64,000 nt of DNA from Oceanobacillus zhaokaii. GTDB lineage: Bacteria > Bacillota > Bacilli > Bacillales > Amphibacillaceae. Numbering within the stretch: the stretch's first letter is position 1; each line of letters opens with the position of its first letter. The notes under the pieces were generated by a model. The model made no database searches and was not told the DNA's origin. It saw only the letters and a list, made by a program, of their open reading frames with translations. Position numbers and translations under genes: made by a program. The stretch is from the NCBI RefSeq assembly GCF_003352005.1, contig NZ_CP024848.1, positions 3,729,001-3,793,000 of the forward strand. The letters are read 5' to 3'. Below, in pieces: positions 35,566-44,847 of the stretch.

Positions 35566-36691
35566 CTGCAACCTCCTCACTTGATCTATATATTTTCATT
35601 AGTTTTTCATTGGCTAATGCGAGTGAATAGCCATTTTTTTCAAATCCATCTATAATTTTGTTCACATTTTTTTCCTTTTTATTTGCTACTTCAATAATTT
35701 TATCAACCCAAACCTCAGGTCCATTTGCTATTGAGAGTTTTGATACTAAACCAATGTCCAAATCTGCTTCAGGTTGGATTGCTTCCGATACAACACATGG
35801 AGTTCCACTAGCTTGGGCTTCCAATAATACAAGCCCCAATCCCTCATGAATGGATGGGAAAACAAAAACATCCATATTGTGAAGCATCGTTGATATATCT
35901 GTTCTTATGCCAACAAACTTGATATTCGCAAGTAGACCATCATTCTTCGCCTTTTCCTCTATTTCGAGCCTAAGATCGCCATCTCCAACCAATAATAATT
36001 TTATTGATGGATCTCTTTTGATTACACTTTTCATTATTTCTAATAAAAATGCATGATTTTTTGCCTCAATAAATCTTCCAACGTGACCAATAATAATACT
36101 TTTTCCTAAACCTGCTTCTAAATTAAATTTCCTAACTTCCGTGTGAGGAGGTTGCAGGAAGGTTGAATAATCTATCACATTCGGAAAATAGGAATACTTT
36201 TCACGATTAGCACTGTTCTTTCCAAATAAATAAGTGCCCGCACCATTACTACAAGCTAATAAATTTGTAGAAAATAGATTGATAATGGCACGCATCGAAG
36301 TAATATAAGCTTTCCTTGAAATACTATTACTATTGTCTAATGTTGTGTGGGCATGTGAAATCCGAAGTTTCACACCAGCTAAATAGGCAGCAATAATTGC
36401 AATTCCACAGTTAAAAAGCGTATGAGCATGAACAGCATCATACGGTCCATTCCTTTTTATTACGTTATATATTTCTTTGATTGAATTGGTTTTGGATAGC
36501 TTAATCACAGAACCACCAAGCGCTTTTATTTCTTGATCATAATGGGCTTCCTGACTGCTATAAGAAATAAAATCAAACTGTACTTTATCACGATTCATAT
36601 GCCGATAAATATTCATCAGCATCGTCTCTGTTCCTCCCATATTCATCGCACCAACGACTTGAAGGATCTTTAATGGCGCTTCATTTTTCAT
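35537..36691 (-). CDS. family 4 glycosyltransferase (EpsF-like)
   Basis: 384-residue GT-B enzyme that starts LKILQVVGAMNMGGTETMLM and shares the QFDFISY and HAHTLFNCGIA patterns with B. subtilis EpsF. Donor half: IIGHVGRFIEAKNHAFLLEI, KFVGIRTDISTMLHNMDVFV and PSIHEGLGLVLLEAQASGTP. A second EpsF-like gene is at 42563; the two were probably paralogues before the variable island was added. Its ATG overlaps the sinR stop by four bases, so transferase and repressor are translated from one message. Ribosome binding site GGAGGGAG. Confidence 0.85.
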   Translation of the reverse strand: MKNEAPLKILQVVGAMNMGGTETMLMNIYRHMNRDKVQFDFISYSSQEAHYDQEIKALGGSVIKLSKTNSIKEIYNVIKRNGPYDAVHAHTLFNCGIAIIAAYLAGVKLRISHAHTTLDNSNSISRKAYITSMRAIINLFSTNLLACSNGAGTYLFGKNSANREKYSYFPNVIDYSTFLQPPHTEVRKFNLEAGLGKSIIIGHVGRFIEAKNHAFLLEIMKSVIKRDPSIKLLLVGDGDLRLEIEEKAKNDGLLANIKFVGIRTDISTMLHNMDVFVFPSIHEGLGLVLLEAQASGTPCVVSEAIQPEADLDIGLVSKLSIANGPEVWVDKIIEVANKKEKNVNKIIDGFEKNGYSLALANEKLMKIYRSSEEVADEKYVDHLL

Positions 36692-37038
36692 TTATCGCTC
36701 CCTCCACATTTCCCCTTCTGCCACCTAATAAATTCAATTACTGCTCTGAACTCTTGCAATTGTTCCTTCTCAACCCCCGATTTCTTTAACTCATTTACAA
36801 ACTCTAGCCACTCACTTTCTGGCACTTGTTCTTTTACGGATTCCGCTGTACCAAGTAGTGTTCGCAGGTCGACATCGAGCACAACAGCTAGCTTTTCAAT
36901 TATTTGGATCGAGGGATTTTGATTTAAGTTTCGTTCAATATTACTTAAATAAGACTTCGAGATGTTTGCTCGTTCGGCACAGTCCGATAATGTGAGCCCT
37001 TTGCTTTTACGAAGTCTTTGGATATTTTCCCCTATCAT
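36688..37038 (-). CDS. sinR: SinR-like biofilm master repressor
   Basis: 116-residue two-domain regulator. Residues 1-66 are an XRE helix-turn-helix (MIGENIQRLRKSKGLTLSDC, then KSYLSNIERNLNQNPSIQII) nearly co-linear with B. subtilis SinR; residues 78-110 are the SinI/SinR dimerisation domain (SEWLEFVNELKKSGVEKEQL then QEFRAVIEFIRWQK). SinR represses matrix genes by binding GTTCTYT repeats, which are found at the eps and lasso promoters in this window. The gene is wedged between epsN (3-base gap) and a glycosyltransferase (4-base overlap), inside the operon it should repress. In B. subtilis it is instead next to sinI; no sinI was found here. Confidence 0.92.
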   Translation of the reverse strand: MIGENIQRLRKSKGLTLSDCAERANISKSYLSNIERNLNQNPSIQIIEKLAVVLDVDLRTLLGTAESVKEQVPESEWLEFVNELKKSGVEKEQLQEFRAVIEFIRWQKGKCGGSDK

Positions 37039-37041
37039 AGG

Positions 37042-38241
37042 CTAAACCTCTTGTTTTCCAGGAAATAAATAAATCCTATTTCGGATAGATTGTTCAAATA
37101 CTTTTCTCATGCAATGAATGACCCGCTGTTGTTCTTCTTCATTAAGACTAGAGCCAGACGGGAGGCAAATTCCAGTTCGGAATAATTTATCTGCAACATC
37201 ACGATTCTTCTCATGGGCATAGAAACGTGCGCCACTAAAAAGTGGTTGTAGATGAAGTGGTTTCCATACTGGTCTGGCCTCTATTCCTTCGCGATAAAAT
37301 GCAGCTAGTAGCTGTTCAGTAGCCACACCAGATACCTTCTCGTCAATGGTAAATGTTGTAAGCCAGCGATTCATGGATGTATTCTCTAATTCACGCATAA
37401 AGTTAATACCGGGAAGGTCTGATAGATTATTATAGTAAACATCAAATATTTCCCTTCTAGCTGCCACACGATCTCCTAATACGCGTAATTGTCCTCTGCC
37501 GACACCAGCTAAGAGATTACTCAAACGGTAGTTGTATCCCATCACACTGTGCTGATAGTGCGCTGCTTGGTCCCGCGCTTGACTTGCTAAAAATCGAGCC
37601 CTTTCTAGTGCTGCTTCATCGTTTGATACAAGCATGCCACCTCCAGAAGTTGTAATAATTTTATTTCCATTAAAAGAGTAGATTCCTAAATTACCGAATG
37701 TACCCGATGCTTTACCATGATAAGTTGTTCCAAGCGACTCGGCCGCATCCTCAATAAGTGGTACGCCATATTGATTACAGATAAGTAGAATTTCATTCAT
37801 CCTAGCACTTTGCCCATATAAGTTGACTACCATTACCGCTTTCGGTAGTTTTCCCTCAATTGCCGCTTCTTGGAATGCCTTTGTTAGTGCTTTTGGCGAC
37901 ATATTCCATGACTCTGGATCTGAATCGATAAAGACCGGCTCTGCACCTTGATATAAAATCGGGTTTGCACTTGCAACAAAGGTTAGGGTAGAGCAAAATA
38001 CGGTATCACCTTTTTTTATATCTAACAAGGCAAGGGCTAAATGGATGGCCGCAGTTCCTGAACTTACCGCTAGTGCTCCACTTACCTCAACTAACTCTGC
38101 AATTTCCTGTTCGAATGCATCCACGTTTGGTCCAAGTGGTGCAATCCAATTGGATGCAAATGCTTCGTTTACATACTGCTGTTCCTCCCCAGTCATATGA
38201 GGTGGAGAGAGATAGATCATTGATTTCGACAATGGAATCAT
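37042..38241 (-). CDS. epsN: EpsN-like sugar aminotransferase (DegT/DnrJ/EryC1)
   Basis: PLP-dependent aminotransferase of about 399 residues that aminates a UDP-4-keto-6-deoxy sugar. Features: IYLSPPHMTGEEQQYV near residue 11, SSGTAAIHLALALL near 60, EDAAESLGTTYHGKASGTFG near 160, and catalytic Lys in SFNGNKIITTSGGGMLVSND near residue 190. It matches B. subtilis EpsN closely. With EpsC (dehydratase) and EpsM (acetyltransferase) it would make UDP-N,N'-diacetylbacillosamine, the probable first sugar. Start set at ATG 38241; GTG 38244 precedes it. Confidence 0.93.
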   Translation of the reverse strand: MIPLSKSMIYLSPPHMTGEEQQYVNEAFASNWIAPLGPNVDAFEQEIAELVEVSGALAVSSGTAAIHLALALLDIKKGDTVFCSTLTFVASANPILYQGAEPVFIDSDPESWNMSPKALTKAFQEAAIEGKLPKAVMVVNLYGQSARMNEILLICNQYGVPLIEDAAESLGTTYHGKASGTFGNLGIYSFNGNKIITTSGGGMLVSNDEAALERARFLASQARDQAAHYQHSVMGYNYRLSNLLAGVGRGQLRVLGDRVAARREIFDVYYNNLSDLPGINFMRELENTSMNRWLTTFTIDEKVSGVATEQLLAAFYREGIEARPVWKPLHLQPLFSGARFYAHEKNRDVADKLFRTGICLPSGSSLNEEEQQRVIHCMRKVFEQSIRNRIYLFPGKQEV

Positions 38242-38303
38242 CACCTTTTCTATTTGTATCCTTCTATTCCGCCTTGACTTACTGTTACATCAGTAGGAAC
38301 TTA

Positions 38304-38786
38304 TTATGACAATGCTTTTTTATCCATTACGATTCTTTCTATAATTCGTGTTGGCGAACCTACCGCTTTGCTAAATGCTGGAATATGTTCAATAACAGTG
38401 GACCCTGCACCGATAACTGACCAGCTTCCAACATGAACTCCCGGGATGACCGTAGCCGCTGACCCAATATGCACACCTTCACCAGTAGTCACATTTCCCG
38501 TTAATGTTGCATTTGGCGAAACATGGGTATAGTCTTCAATTGTATTATCATGTTCAATAATTGCTGCCGTGTTGATGATACAATGATCCCCAATAACAGC
38601 CTTAGCATTAATAACCACATTCGGCATGATAACTGTTCCATTGCCGATCTCAGCGGTACTACTCACTACTGCTGTTGGATGGATCACCGATAAGTAGTAG
38701 TCTTCCTGTGGCAAATGTAGACGCTCAACGATCCGCTTTCTAATGACCCTGCTATGCCCACCATCTCCCAAAATTATTACTCGCAC
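38304..38786 (-). CDS. epsM: EpsM-like sugar O/N-acetyltransferase, short N-terminal domain
   Basis: 160-residue left-handed beta-helix acyltransferase (PglD/EpsM family) that acetylates the 4-amino sugar made by EpsN. Hexapeptide repeats run from about residue 38 to 140 (AEIGNGTVIMPNVVINAKAV, VSPNATLTGNVTTGEGVHIG, GAGSTVIEHIP); the catalytic-type His is in TAAIIEHDNTIED. Relatives have about 210 residues with a complete Rossmann-like domain. Here GDGGHSRVI is joined directly to RKRIVERLHL, as though some 45-50 residues had been deleted in frame. Start GTG. It may be active if the beta-helix suffices, but UDP-sugar binding could be affected. Confidence 0.85.
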   Translation of the reverse strand: MRVIILGDGGHSRVIRKRIVERLHLPQEDYYLSVIHPTAVVSSTAEIGNGTVIMPNVVINAKAVIGDHCIINTAAIIEHDNTIEDYTHVSPNATLTGNVTTGEGVHIGSAATVIPGVHVGSWSVIGAGSTVIEHIPAFSKAVGSPTRIIERIVMDKKALS

Positions 38787-38787
38787 G

Positions 38788-39387
38788 CTACAACACTTCT
38801 TTCTTGCCTGTAAATTTCATCATCGAAACGGAATCCTCAGATCGGATGCCCTCCCGCTTCAAGACTTTTATTATCGTTAGTGCAAGAATTTTTATATCTA
38901 GAGAAACACGTTGATTTTTGACATACCAAATATCAAGGTTAAATTTTTCTTCCCAAGAGATGGCATTTCTCCCATTAATTTGCGCCCATCCTGTAATCCC
39001 CGGCTTTACTTTATGACGTAATCGTTGCTCGTCAGTATACAATGGGATATATTCCATTAATAAGGGCCTCGGTCCAACCAAACTCATCTCCCCTTTTAGA
39101 ACATTAAATAATTGTGGAAGCTCATCTAAGCTATATTTTCTAAGGAACATACCGAAAGCGGTTAATCTCTGTTCATCCGATAATAGTTTTCCACTTGAAT
39201 CTACTGCATTGGTCATCGTTCTAAATTTATAAAGGAAAAATGGCTTTCCATACAATCCTGGACGCTGTTGTTTAAATAAAACTGGAGCACCTAGTGCAAA
39301 CCTTACAACGATTGCAACAACTAGGATTAAAGGCAGGAGTATTGTGATTAATGTTAAAGAAATGAATACATCTATCGCTCGCTTCAT
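38788..39387 (-). CDS. epsL: EpsL-like initiating sugar-phosphate transferase
   Basis: 199-residue bacterial sugar transferase that attaches the first sugar phosphate to undecaprenyl phosphate. An N-terminal reentrant/membrane helix (VFISLTLITILLPLILVVAI) is followed by the catalytic block: PVLFKQQRPGLYGKPFFLYK, FRTM, LRKYSLDELPQLFNVLKGEM, SLVGPRPL and KPGITGWAQINGRNAISWEE. The short length, without extra helices, is the PglC/EpsL type, in keeping with a bacillosamine-type donor made by EpsC-EpsN-EpsM encoded in the same operon. Confidence 0.94.
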   Translation of the reverse strand: MKRAIDVFISLTLITILLPLILVVAIVVRFALGAPVLFKQQRPGLYGKPFFLYKFRTMTNAVDSSGKLLSDEQRLTAFGMFLRKYSLDELPQLFNVLKGEMSLVGPRPLLMEYIPLYTDEQRLRHKVKPGITGWAQINGRNAISWEEKFNLDIWYVKNQRVSLDIKILALTIIKVLKREGIRSEDSVSMMKFTGKKEVL

Positions 39388-39402
39388 GTGAACATCAGTC
39401 CT

Positions 39403-40467
39403 TTAAGCATTAAAAAACCCCATTGCATGTTGCACTGGAGTCTTCTGGTTTCTATTCTTTTTATATCCATTTGGATTTTCACCTTGCCAGCGCCATGTGT
39501 CCTCGCACATTTTTTCAATCCCTCTTGTTGCCTGCCAGTGAAGTTCCTTCTTCGCTTTATTAACATCTGCATAACATATGCTACTATCACCTGGACGGCG
39601 GTCTGCAAATCGATAGGGAATCAGTTCCCCAGTGACCTTTTCAAATGCTGCAACCATTTCCAATACACTATACCCTTTACCCGTACCTAAATTAAACGCA
39701 TCGATTCCGGTTGACGTTTGTACTTTTTCTAAGGCTCGCAAATGACCGATTGCTAAGTCGGTTACATGAATATAGTCTCTTATCCCTGTTCCGTCCCTTG
39801 TCGGATAATCGTTTCCAAATATTTGGAGCTGCTTTCTCTTGCCAACAGCCACCTGTGAAATGTACGGCATTAAATTATTCGGTATCCCATTTGGGTCCTC
39901 TCCAATTCTGCCACTTTCATGGGCACCAATTGGATTAAAATAGCGTAGTAGTGCAATGCTCCATGATGGGTCTGCAAATGTTACATCCCTTAGGATTTCC
40001 TCGATCATATGCTTTGTGCGACCATAAGGATTGATTGCTCGCAGTGCCGTATTTTCTAGTATTGGCATTTTATCGGTAATGCCGTATACCGTGGCAGATG
40101 AGCTAAATACTAAATTATTTACACCAAATTGCTGCATTACTTCACATAAAATGATGGTGCCGGTTATGTTATTTTGATAATAATGAATTGGAATAGAAAC
40201 CGATTCACCAACAGACTTGAGGCCAGCGAAATGAATCACCGCTTCAATTTTACTTTCCGCAAATATTTCTGTAAGTCCTTCCTTATCTAGTAAATCTGTT
40301 TCGTAAATCGGAAAGGATTTACCAGTAATCTCTGAAACCCGTCTTAAGCTTTGTGGATTGCTGTTGGAAAAGTTATCTACCACAACAATGTCATAGCCTT
40401 CATTCAGGAGCTCAACACATGTATGCGTCCCAATATATCCTGCACCACCCGTTACTAGAATTGCCAT
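39403..40467 (-). CDS. galE: UDP-glucose 4-epimerase GalE
   Basis: 354-residue short-chain dehydrogenase-type epimerase converting UDP-glucose and UDP-galactose (or the N-acetyl forms). NAD-binding [15 protein letters not shown] is at residues 7-21, SSSATVYG near 122, catalytic [12 protein letters not shown] (Tyr-x3-Lys) near 148, and the sugar-binding [15 protein letters not shown]. Two distal residues past the usual end ([13 protein letters not shown]) make it a little longer than the 330-340 typical. It supplies galactose units for the exopolysaccharide. Ribosome binding site AAAGGAGG. Placed between epsG and epsL, unlike B. subtilis. Confidence 0.94.
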   Translation of the reverse strand: MAILVTGGAGYIGTHTCVELLNEGYDIVVVDNFSNSNPQSLRRVSEITGKSFPIYETDLLDKEGLTEIFAESKIEAVIHFAGLKSVGESVSIPIHYYQNNITGTIILCEVMQQFGVNNLVFSSSATVYGITDKMPILENTALRAINPYGRTKHMIEEILRDVTFADPSWSIALLRYFNPIGAHESGRIGEDPNGIPNNLMPYISQVAVGKRKQLQIFGNDYPTRDGTGIRDYIHVTDLAIGHLRALEKVQTSTGIDAFNLGTGKGYSVLEMVAAFEKVTGELIPYRFADRRPGDSSICYADVNKAKKELHWQATRGIEKMCEDTWRWQGENPNGYKKNRNQKTPVQHAMGFFNA

Positions 40468-40487
40468 TTATCTTCCTCCTTTACTGT

Positions 40488-41564
40488 TTACCAAATTAAA
40501 TAATCACTTTTATATAAGATATTTAAACTAATTACATTCTCGTAATAGTAATAGGCAAAATAACAAACAATGATCGCGAAGTAGATGAGCTTTTGATCCT
40601 TTTTCCTAAATAACTTCGGAAGCCATGACACAAGAATCAATCCATAAAGTTGAAAATAGATAGACATCCTTGCAAATATCCACTCCTGTGTTGCAATGAC
40701 CATAAAGACAAAACCAAGTAAGGTCATATTGACAATGATGTCGCCTTCTGGGAATAGCTTCTTTAACTTATTTCTCCCTAAATAAGCAATTAAAAGTGGT
40801 GTTGCTTCAACAGCCACCCTAAGTGAATTTGCCCCACCTTCAGCAAAATCAATGTAACCACTATATTGTGTATCATCTATTGCCTTAAATAACAGTGCAG
40901 AAAATTGCTCATAGCCGATAACAACAATAACTGCAAAAATAATCAAGGCGAAGGTAGCCTTTGACCAGGCCTTAAACCGCACAATAAAATACATTGGAAG
41001 TAAAATAAGTGCACTTTGATGGAAGAAGGATGCAAAGATGATAATAAGATAGTATCGCTTCCAGTTCCCATTGATTAAGTATTTTGTCGCAGCGAACGTA
41101 ATTGCTGCTGCAAGGACCTGTCTAATCCCATTCATGGATACTAGAAATAAACCACCTGTTATATAAACGTACAAACTAATTTCAATCATTCTAGAATAAT
41201 TGTATAAGACGATGATAATTAGTAAATTTGTAATTAGTGCTGTAGTGAAAATCATGATTTGCGGATCTTCTGAGATATAATTTTTTAAGAGCATTTGAAG
41301 AATACCGAAACCAATATCTTTATGATCTTGCACGTACTCCCAAGTAAAGGCATTCTCCTTGTAAATATTCATATAAGTAAATGTATCGCCAATATTGGAG
41401 CGGAGACCCGAAATCACTACTAATGTAGCTAACGAAGCAAAAATCAATAGTTTATTCGGCCGTACAGAGTGAAGCGATCCAGACTCTAATAAAGGCACTG
41501 CAAAATACCTTGAGAAGTATGCAAACACAAAAACGAAAGCAAGATTCATCCAAAGTAATGTCAT
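40488..41564 (-). CDS. epsG: EpsG-like polysaccharide polymerase
   Basis: 358-residue membrane protein with about eleven helices, orthologous to B. subtilis EpsG: shared ISGLRSNIGDTFTYMNIYKE, MNGIRQVLAAAITFAATKYL, FHQSALILLPMYF and WIFARMSIYFQLYGLILVSW. EpsG-family proteins (PF14897) are thought to be Wzy-type polymerases joining repeat units outside the membrane. Sits between a GT2 gene and galE. Ribosome binding site AAAGGA. Confidence 0.9.
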   Translation of the reverse strand: MTLLWMNLAFVFVFAYFSRYFAVPLLESGSLHSVRPNKLLIFASLATLVVISGLRSNIGDTFTYMNIYKENAFTWEYVQDHKDIGFGILQMLLKNYISEDPQIMIFTTALITNLLIIIVLYNYSRMIEISLYVYITGGLFLVSMNGIRQVLAAAITFAATKYLINGNWKRYYLIIIFASFFHQSALILLPMYFIVRFKAWSKATFALIIFAVIVVIGYEQFSALLFKAIDDTQYSGYIDFAEGGANSLRVAVEATPLLIAYLGRNKLKKLFPEGDIIVNMTLLGFVFMVIATQEWIFARMSIYFQLYGLILVSWLPKLFRKKDQKLIYFAIIVCYFAYYYYENVISLNILYKSDYLIW

Positions 41565-41675
41565 TTAAAATATCCTTTCATTTGGAGGTTAAGAAAGTAT
41601 ATAAACTTTCTTAACGAATAAGTGCAATTAAGGCTATCACTGAAAGGCTTGATTAGCCTTAGTTTTCTAAAAAAA

Positions 41676-42566
41676 TTACACGTTAACATTCCTTGTCTTG
41701 GATGTAACGTATAGATATAATAGAAATCCTATCGGCAAGGCTAGAATCGTAAGAATCTTATTTGGCGTTTCCCTTAAAAAATCTGGGTTTTTACACAATA
41801 GACTACTAGACACATAATGGATTGCTTGCCTAAACTTAAAAGAAACACCGACATATGGTAGTTTCATCAGTTCTTGACGATAGAAGGAAAATCCCCTTGG
41901 ATTCTTGCGATATTGATTTAACATATTTCGTGAAGAACCATCAGGCAAGTATTCGACATAACATAAGATCTCATTCATTAATAACAGCTCATAACTCTTG
42001 TCTAGCATGTAATACTTGTATGCAAGCCCAACATATTTTTCATTGTCAAAAATTGGATAGGGGTTTTCTTTCGTTAGATCCGTGCGGTAAACAAGTTTTT
42101 TATCACCCGTTACTCCATGCCTATAATATAAATCAAATAGGGTCGAACGTTTTATCTCTTCAGGTAATTTTGTACCTATAATGCTATTATCCTGATTAGC
42201 GTCCAAACCAATTATCCCGCTAACTTCATCACTCCCGAAATCTTTCCAGAACTTGACAATCTTTTCAACTGCATTAACAGGAATATAATCATCTGAATCG
42301 ATGCAAACATTTAATTCTGTTTCTATCATTTCATAAGCTGTGTTATGGGCCCCATGCATTCCCTGATTTTCTTGCCAATGATACTGTATTTCAAATTTAT
42401 CTTCCTTCATCCATTCTTTTACAAGCTCTTTGGTATTATCTGTTGAACCATCATCGATAATTAACCAAATAAAGTCTTGAGATGTTTGTTCAACTAAGCT
42501 TTCATAACAGTAGTGCAGACAGTAAGCCCGATTATATGTTGGAGTAAATATTGTCAGTTTTTTCAT
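41676..42566 (-). CDS. family 2 glycosyltransferase
   Basis: 296-residue GT2: TIFTPTYNRAYCLHYCYESL, WLIIDDGSTDNTKELV, and the metal-binding CIDSDDYIPVNAVEKI near residue 92. The C-terminus has a hydrophobic helix (ILTILALPIGFLLYLYV) that could anchor it in the membrane. It occupies the place of epsE in the B. subtilis operon but its sequence is not EpsE-like (no similarity to the flagellar-clutch protein start), so the symbol is withheld. Overlaps the end of the upstream epsF-like gene by four bases. Confidence 0.87.
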   Translation of the reverse strand: MKKLTIFTPTYNRAYCLHYCYESLVEQTSQDFIWLIIDDGSTDNTKELVKEWMKEDKFEIQYHWQENQGMHGAHNTAYEMIETELNVCIDSDDYIPVNAVEKIVKFWKDFGSDEVSGIIGLDANQDNSIIGTKLPEEIKRSTLFDLYYRHGVTGDKKLVYRTDLTKENPYPIFDNEKYVGLAYKYYMLDKSYELLLMNEILCYVEYLPDGSSRNMLNQYRKNPRGFSFYRQELMKLPYVGVSFKFRQAIHYVSSSLLCKNPDFLRETPNKILTILALPIGFLLYLYVTSKTRNVNV

Positions 42567-43681
42567 ATGACCTTTTCTCCAAATGATAAATATGCTGTTT
42601 GTGTAAGATCTGCAGTTTTTCTAATGTCATAGCCCTTCTGAAATAACAAATCTTGATTACTTTCCCTTTTTATCGGATTTTCTGCCAGATTGCTAATCTT
42701 GTTTATCCATAATCCTTTGTTTTGTAAAGAGAGCGAGTGAACTAGACCCATTCCAAGATCAACTTCATTTGTAATATTATCTGAAATCACACACGGCAAT
42801 CCCGCACCCTGTGCCTCGATAAGCGTGACTGGCAGGCCTTCATGTATAGAAGGGAAAATAAACATATCAAATGCTTGAAGTAATGCGTGGATATCTTCCC
42901 TTATCCCAAGAAACCTCACTCTATTTTCTAAATGTAATTCCCTTGTTTTAGCCATTATTTTTTCTTTTAATGGGCCATCACCAGCTAATAATAAATAAGA
43001 ATTCGGTATTCGATTATATATTTCCGCAAAGATATCTAATAAAAAGATGTGATTTTTTTGATGGGCAAATCTCCCTACATGCCCTAAAGCCAATGCATCC
43101 TTTTCAATACCTAACGACTCTCGAATTGCATGACGAATTTCTTTTGAATAACGGAACTTATCTGCTTCGATTCCGTTATTAAGGATGATTGCCTTTTTAG
43201 ACTTCTCTCTAAATAACCAGTTAGCTGCTGCTTGTGAACATGCATATAAATGTGTCGCATTAGAGGTGATATGATTTCCTGCATACCATTTATATGCTTT
43301 CGAAACAAGTCCTCCCTCACTACTCGTATTATGACTATGAGCAATTCTCACCGGAACATTCGCTTTTGCAGCAGCATTTAATACCAATCCACTCATTTTA
43401 TCCATATGGGAATGAACAATTGTGTACTCTGGATGTTTCCTTAAAAATGCCCTTAACTCTCTTATGTAGCCACTATGGCCAACTTCCGTAACATAGGATA
43501 TTCGATGTACTTTTCCACCCATGTTAATTATTTCCTGATCAAAGACACCTTCTTTACAGGTTAAAAAATCAAATTGGACTTTTTCCAAATCCATGTTTCG
43601 GTATAGATTCATAATTAATGTCTCCGCCCCACCTCGGTTCATGTTTACAACGACATGCAATACTCTTACTGGACCGCCCAA
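42563..43681 (-). CDS. epsF: EpsF-like family 4 glycosyltransferase
   Basis: 372-residue GT-B transferase aligned with B. subtilis EpsF: VRVLHVVVNMNRGGAETLIM at the start, QFDFLTCKEG, VHSHMDKMSGLVL, LGHVGRFAHQKNHIFLLDIF, RFLGIREDIHALLQAFDMFI and PSIHEGLPVTLIEAQGAGLP with the EX7E catalytic pair. Starts at TTG 43681 behind GGAGG, overlapping the epsD-like gene by 16 bases. Probably adds an early sugar of the repeat unit; donor unknown. Confidence 0.87.
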   Translation of the reverse strand: MGGPVRVLHVVVNMNRGGAETLIMNLYRNMDLEKVQFDFLTCKEGVFDQEIINMGGKVHRISYVTEVGHSGYIRELRAFLRKHPEYTIVHSHMDKMSGLVLNAAAKANVPVRIAHSHNTSSEGGLVSKAYKWYAGNHITSNATHLYACSQAAANWLFREKSKKAIILNNGIEADKFRYSKEIRHAIRESLGIEKDALALGHVGRFAHQKNHIFLLDIFAEIYNRIPNSYLLLAGDGPLKEKIMAKTRELHLENRVRFLGIREDIHALLQAFDMFIFPSIHEGLPVTLIEAQGAGLPCVISDNITNEVDLGMGLVHSLSLQNKGLWINKISNLAENPIKRESNQDLLFQKGYDIRKTADLTQTAYLSFGEKVI

Positions 43682-44820
43682 ATTGATTCCTCCTGTTTTC
43701 CGGTAAAGGATTGGTAGATTCTTTTATTTTCTTGCAATATTTTATCAACACTATATTTCTCAATCACAGTATTCCGACCGTTTATCCCAATCCTTTTAAC
43801 TATGTCATTTCTTTTAGAAAGATTCATTACTCTATACGCAAACTCAACTACATCTAAATTGGGAATGATCCATCCGTTACTGTTATTAGATATCAACTCT
43901 CGATGCCCCCGATTATCAACCGCTACGACAGGCAGCCCACATGCCATCGCCTCCATAATATTAACTGGCAATCCTTCACGATAGCTCGATCCAACTGCAA
44001 CATCACACATCGGTAATATTTGGTCTATATCCTTCCTAAAGCCAAGGAAGTCAACCATATGGCTAATACCAAGTTCTTTTGCGAGTAGACGACAGCTTTC
44101 CATTAAGGAGCCTTCCCCAGCTAATAATAACTTCGCACTTGGCATCTCATTCTTTATTAAAGCCATTACTTGAAGTAACAATTGCTGGTTTTTATTCTTA
44201 TTAAACTCCGCTGCATAAAAAAGTAAAAAGTCATCTGCTTGATAGCCAAATGACTTTTTAATTTCTGCCTTTTTAGTTTCATTAACAGGTTTATATTTTT
44301 CTGTATCTACTCCAACGCCATGCACATGTTCAATTGATCCTGCCTTAAATCGATGTTTCGTTGATAGCTGATAATCTTCTTCGTTAATAGTAATTAAAGT
44401 GTCCGTATAGCGTGATAGATATTTTTCAATTGGGTAATAAATAAGCCAGTTAAATAATGGTGCACCTTTACAAAAGTGAAAACCATGAGCGGTATAGATT
44501 ACTTTTGTTCTTTTCCTTCTAGCATCTCTAGCTGCAAGACGGGCTAGTACGCTTCCCAAAGGAGTATGACAATGGATGATAGAATAATTATTCTGATCAA
44601 TAATTTTCTTTAATTGTTTATACGCTTGAATATTGGATCGATGGAAAGGTGATCGCTGAATGTCGATATGATATTTATTATCTGTGAACGGTAAATCCAT
44701 ATTTCCTGATGCAGCAACATCCACTTCCCACCCCTGCTCTTTAAACCACTTCATATATGGCAAGTGAAATGCCTTGAAGTGGTAATCAACGGTTGCACAA
44801 AATAATATTTTATCAGCCAT
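43666..44820 (-). CDS. epsD: EpsD-like family 4 glycosyltransferase
   Basis: 384-residue GT-B enzyme strongly resembling B. subtilis EpsD: ILFCATVDYHFKAFHLPYMK, HCHTPLGSVLARLAARDARR, YTAHGFHFCKGAPLFNWLIY and TLITINEEDYQLS in the acceptor half; YAAEFNKNKNQQLLLQVMAL and SYREGLPVNIMEAMACGLPV in the donor half. It is likely to act early, extending the lipid-linked amino sugar. It follows gtaB by 27 bases. Start ATG 44820 with GGGGGCTGA upstream. Confidence 0.92.
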   Translation of the reverse strand: MADKILFCATVDYHFKAFHLPYMKWFKEQGWEVDVAASGNMDLPFTDNKYHIDIQRSPFHRSNIQAYKQLKKIIDQNNYSIIHCHTPLGSVLARLAARDARRKRTKVIYTAHGFHFCKGAPLFNWLIYYPIEKYLSRYTDTLITINEEDYQLSTKHRFKAGSIEHVHGVGVDTEKYKPVNETKKAEIKKSFGYQADDFLLFYAAEFNKNKNQQLLLQVMALIKNEMPSAKLLLAGEGSLMESCRLLAKELGISHMVDFLGFRKDIDQILPMCDVAVGSSYREGLPVNIMEAMACGLPVVAVDNRGHRELISNNSNGWIIPNLDVVEFAYRVMNLSKRNDIVKRIGINGRNTVIEKYSVDKILQENKRIYQSFTGKQEESIWAVQ

Positions 44821-44847
44821 TCAGGTCAGCCCCCCATTTGGATTACA

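Noticed and set aside
41676..42566. Assignment as EpsE (flagellar clutch) from its position in the operon
   Set aside because: It is a family 2 transferase but its N-terminal sequence is not EpsE-like, so position alone does not justify the name.
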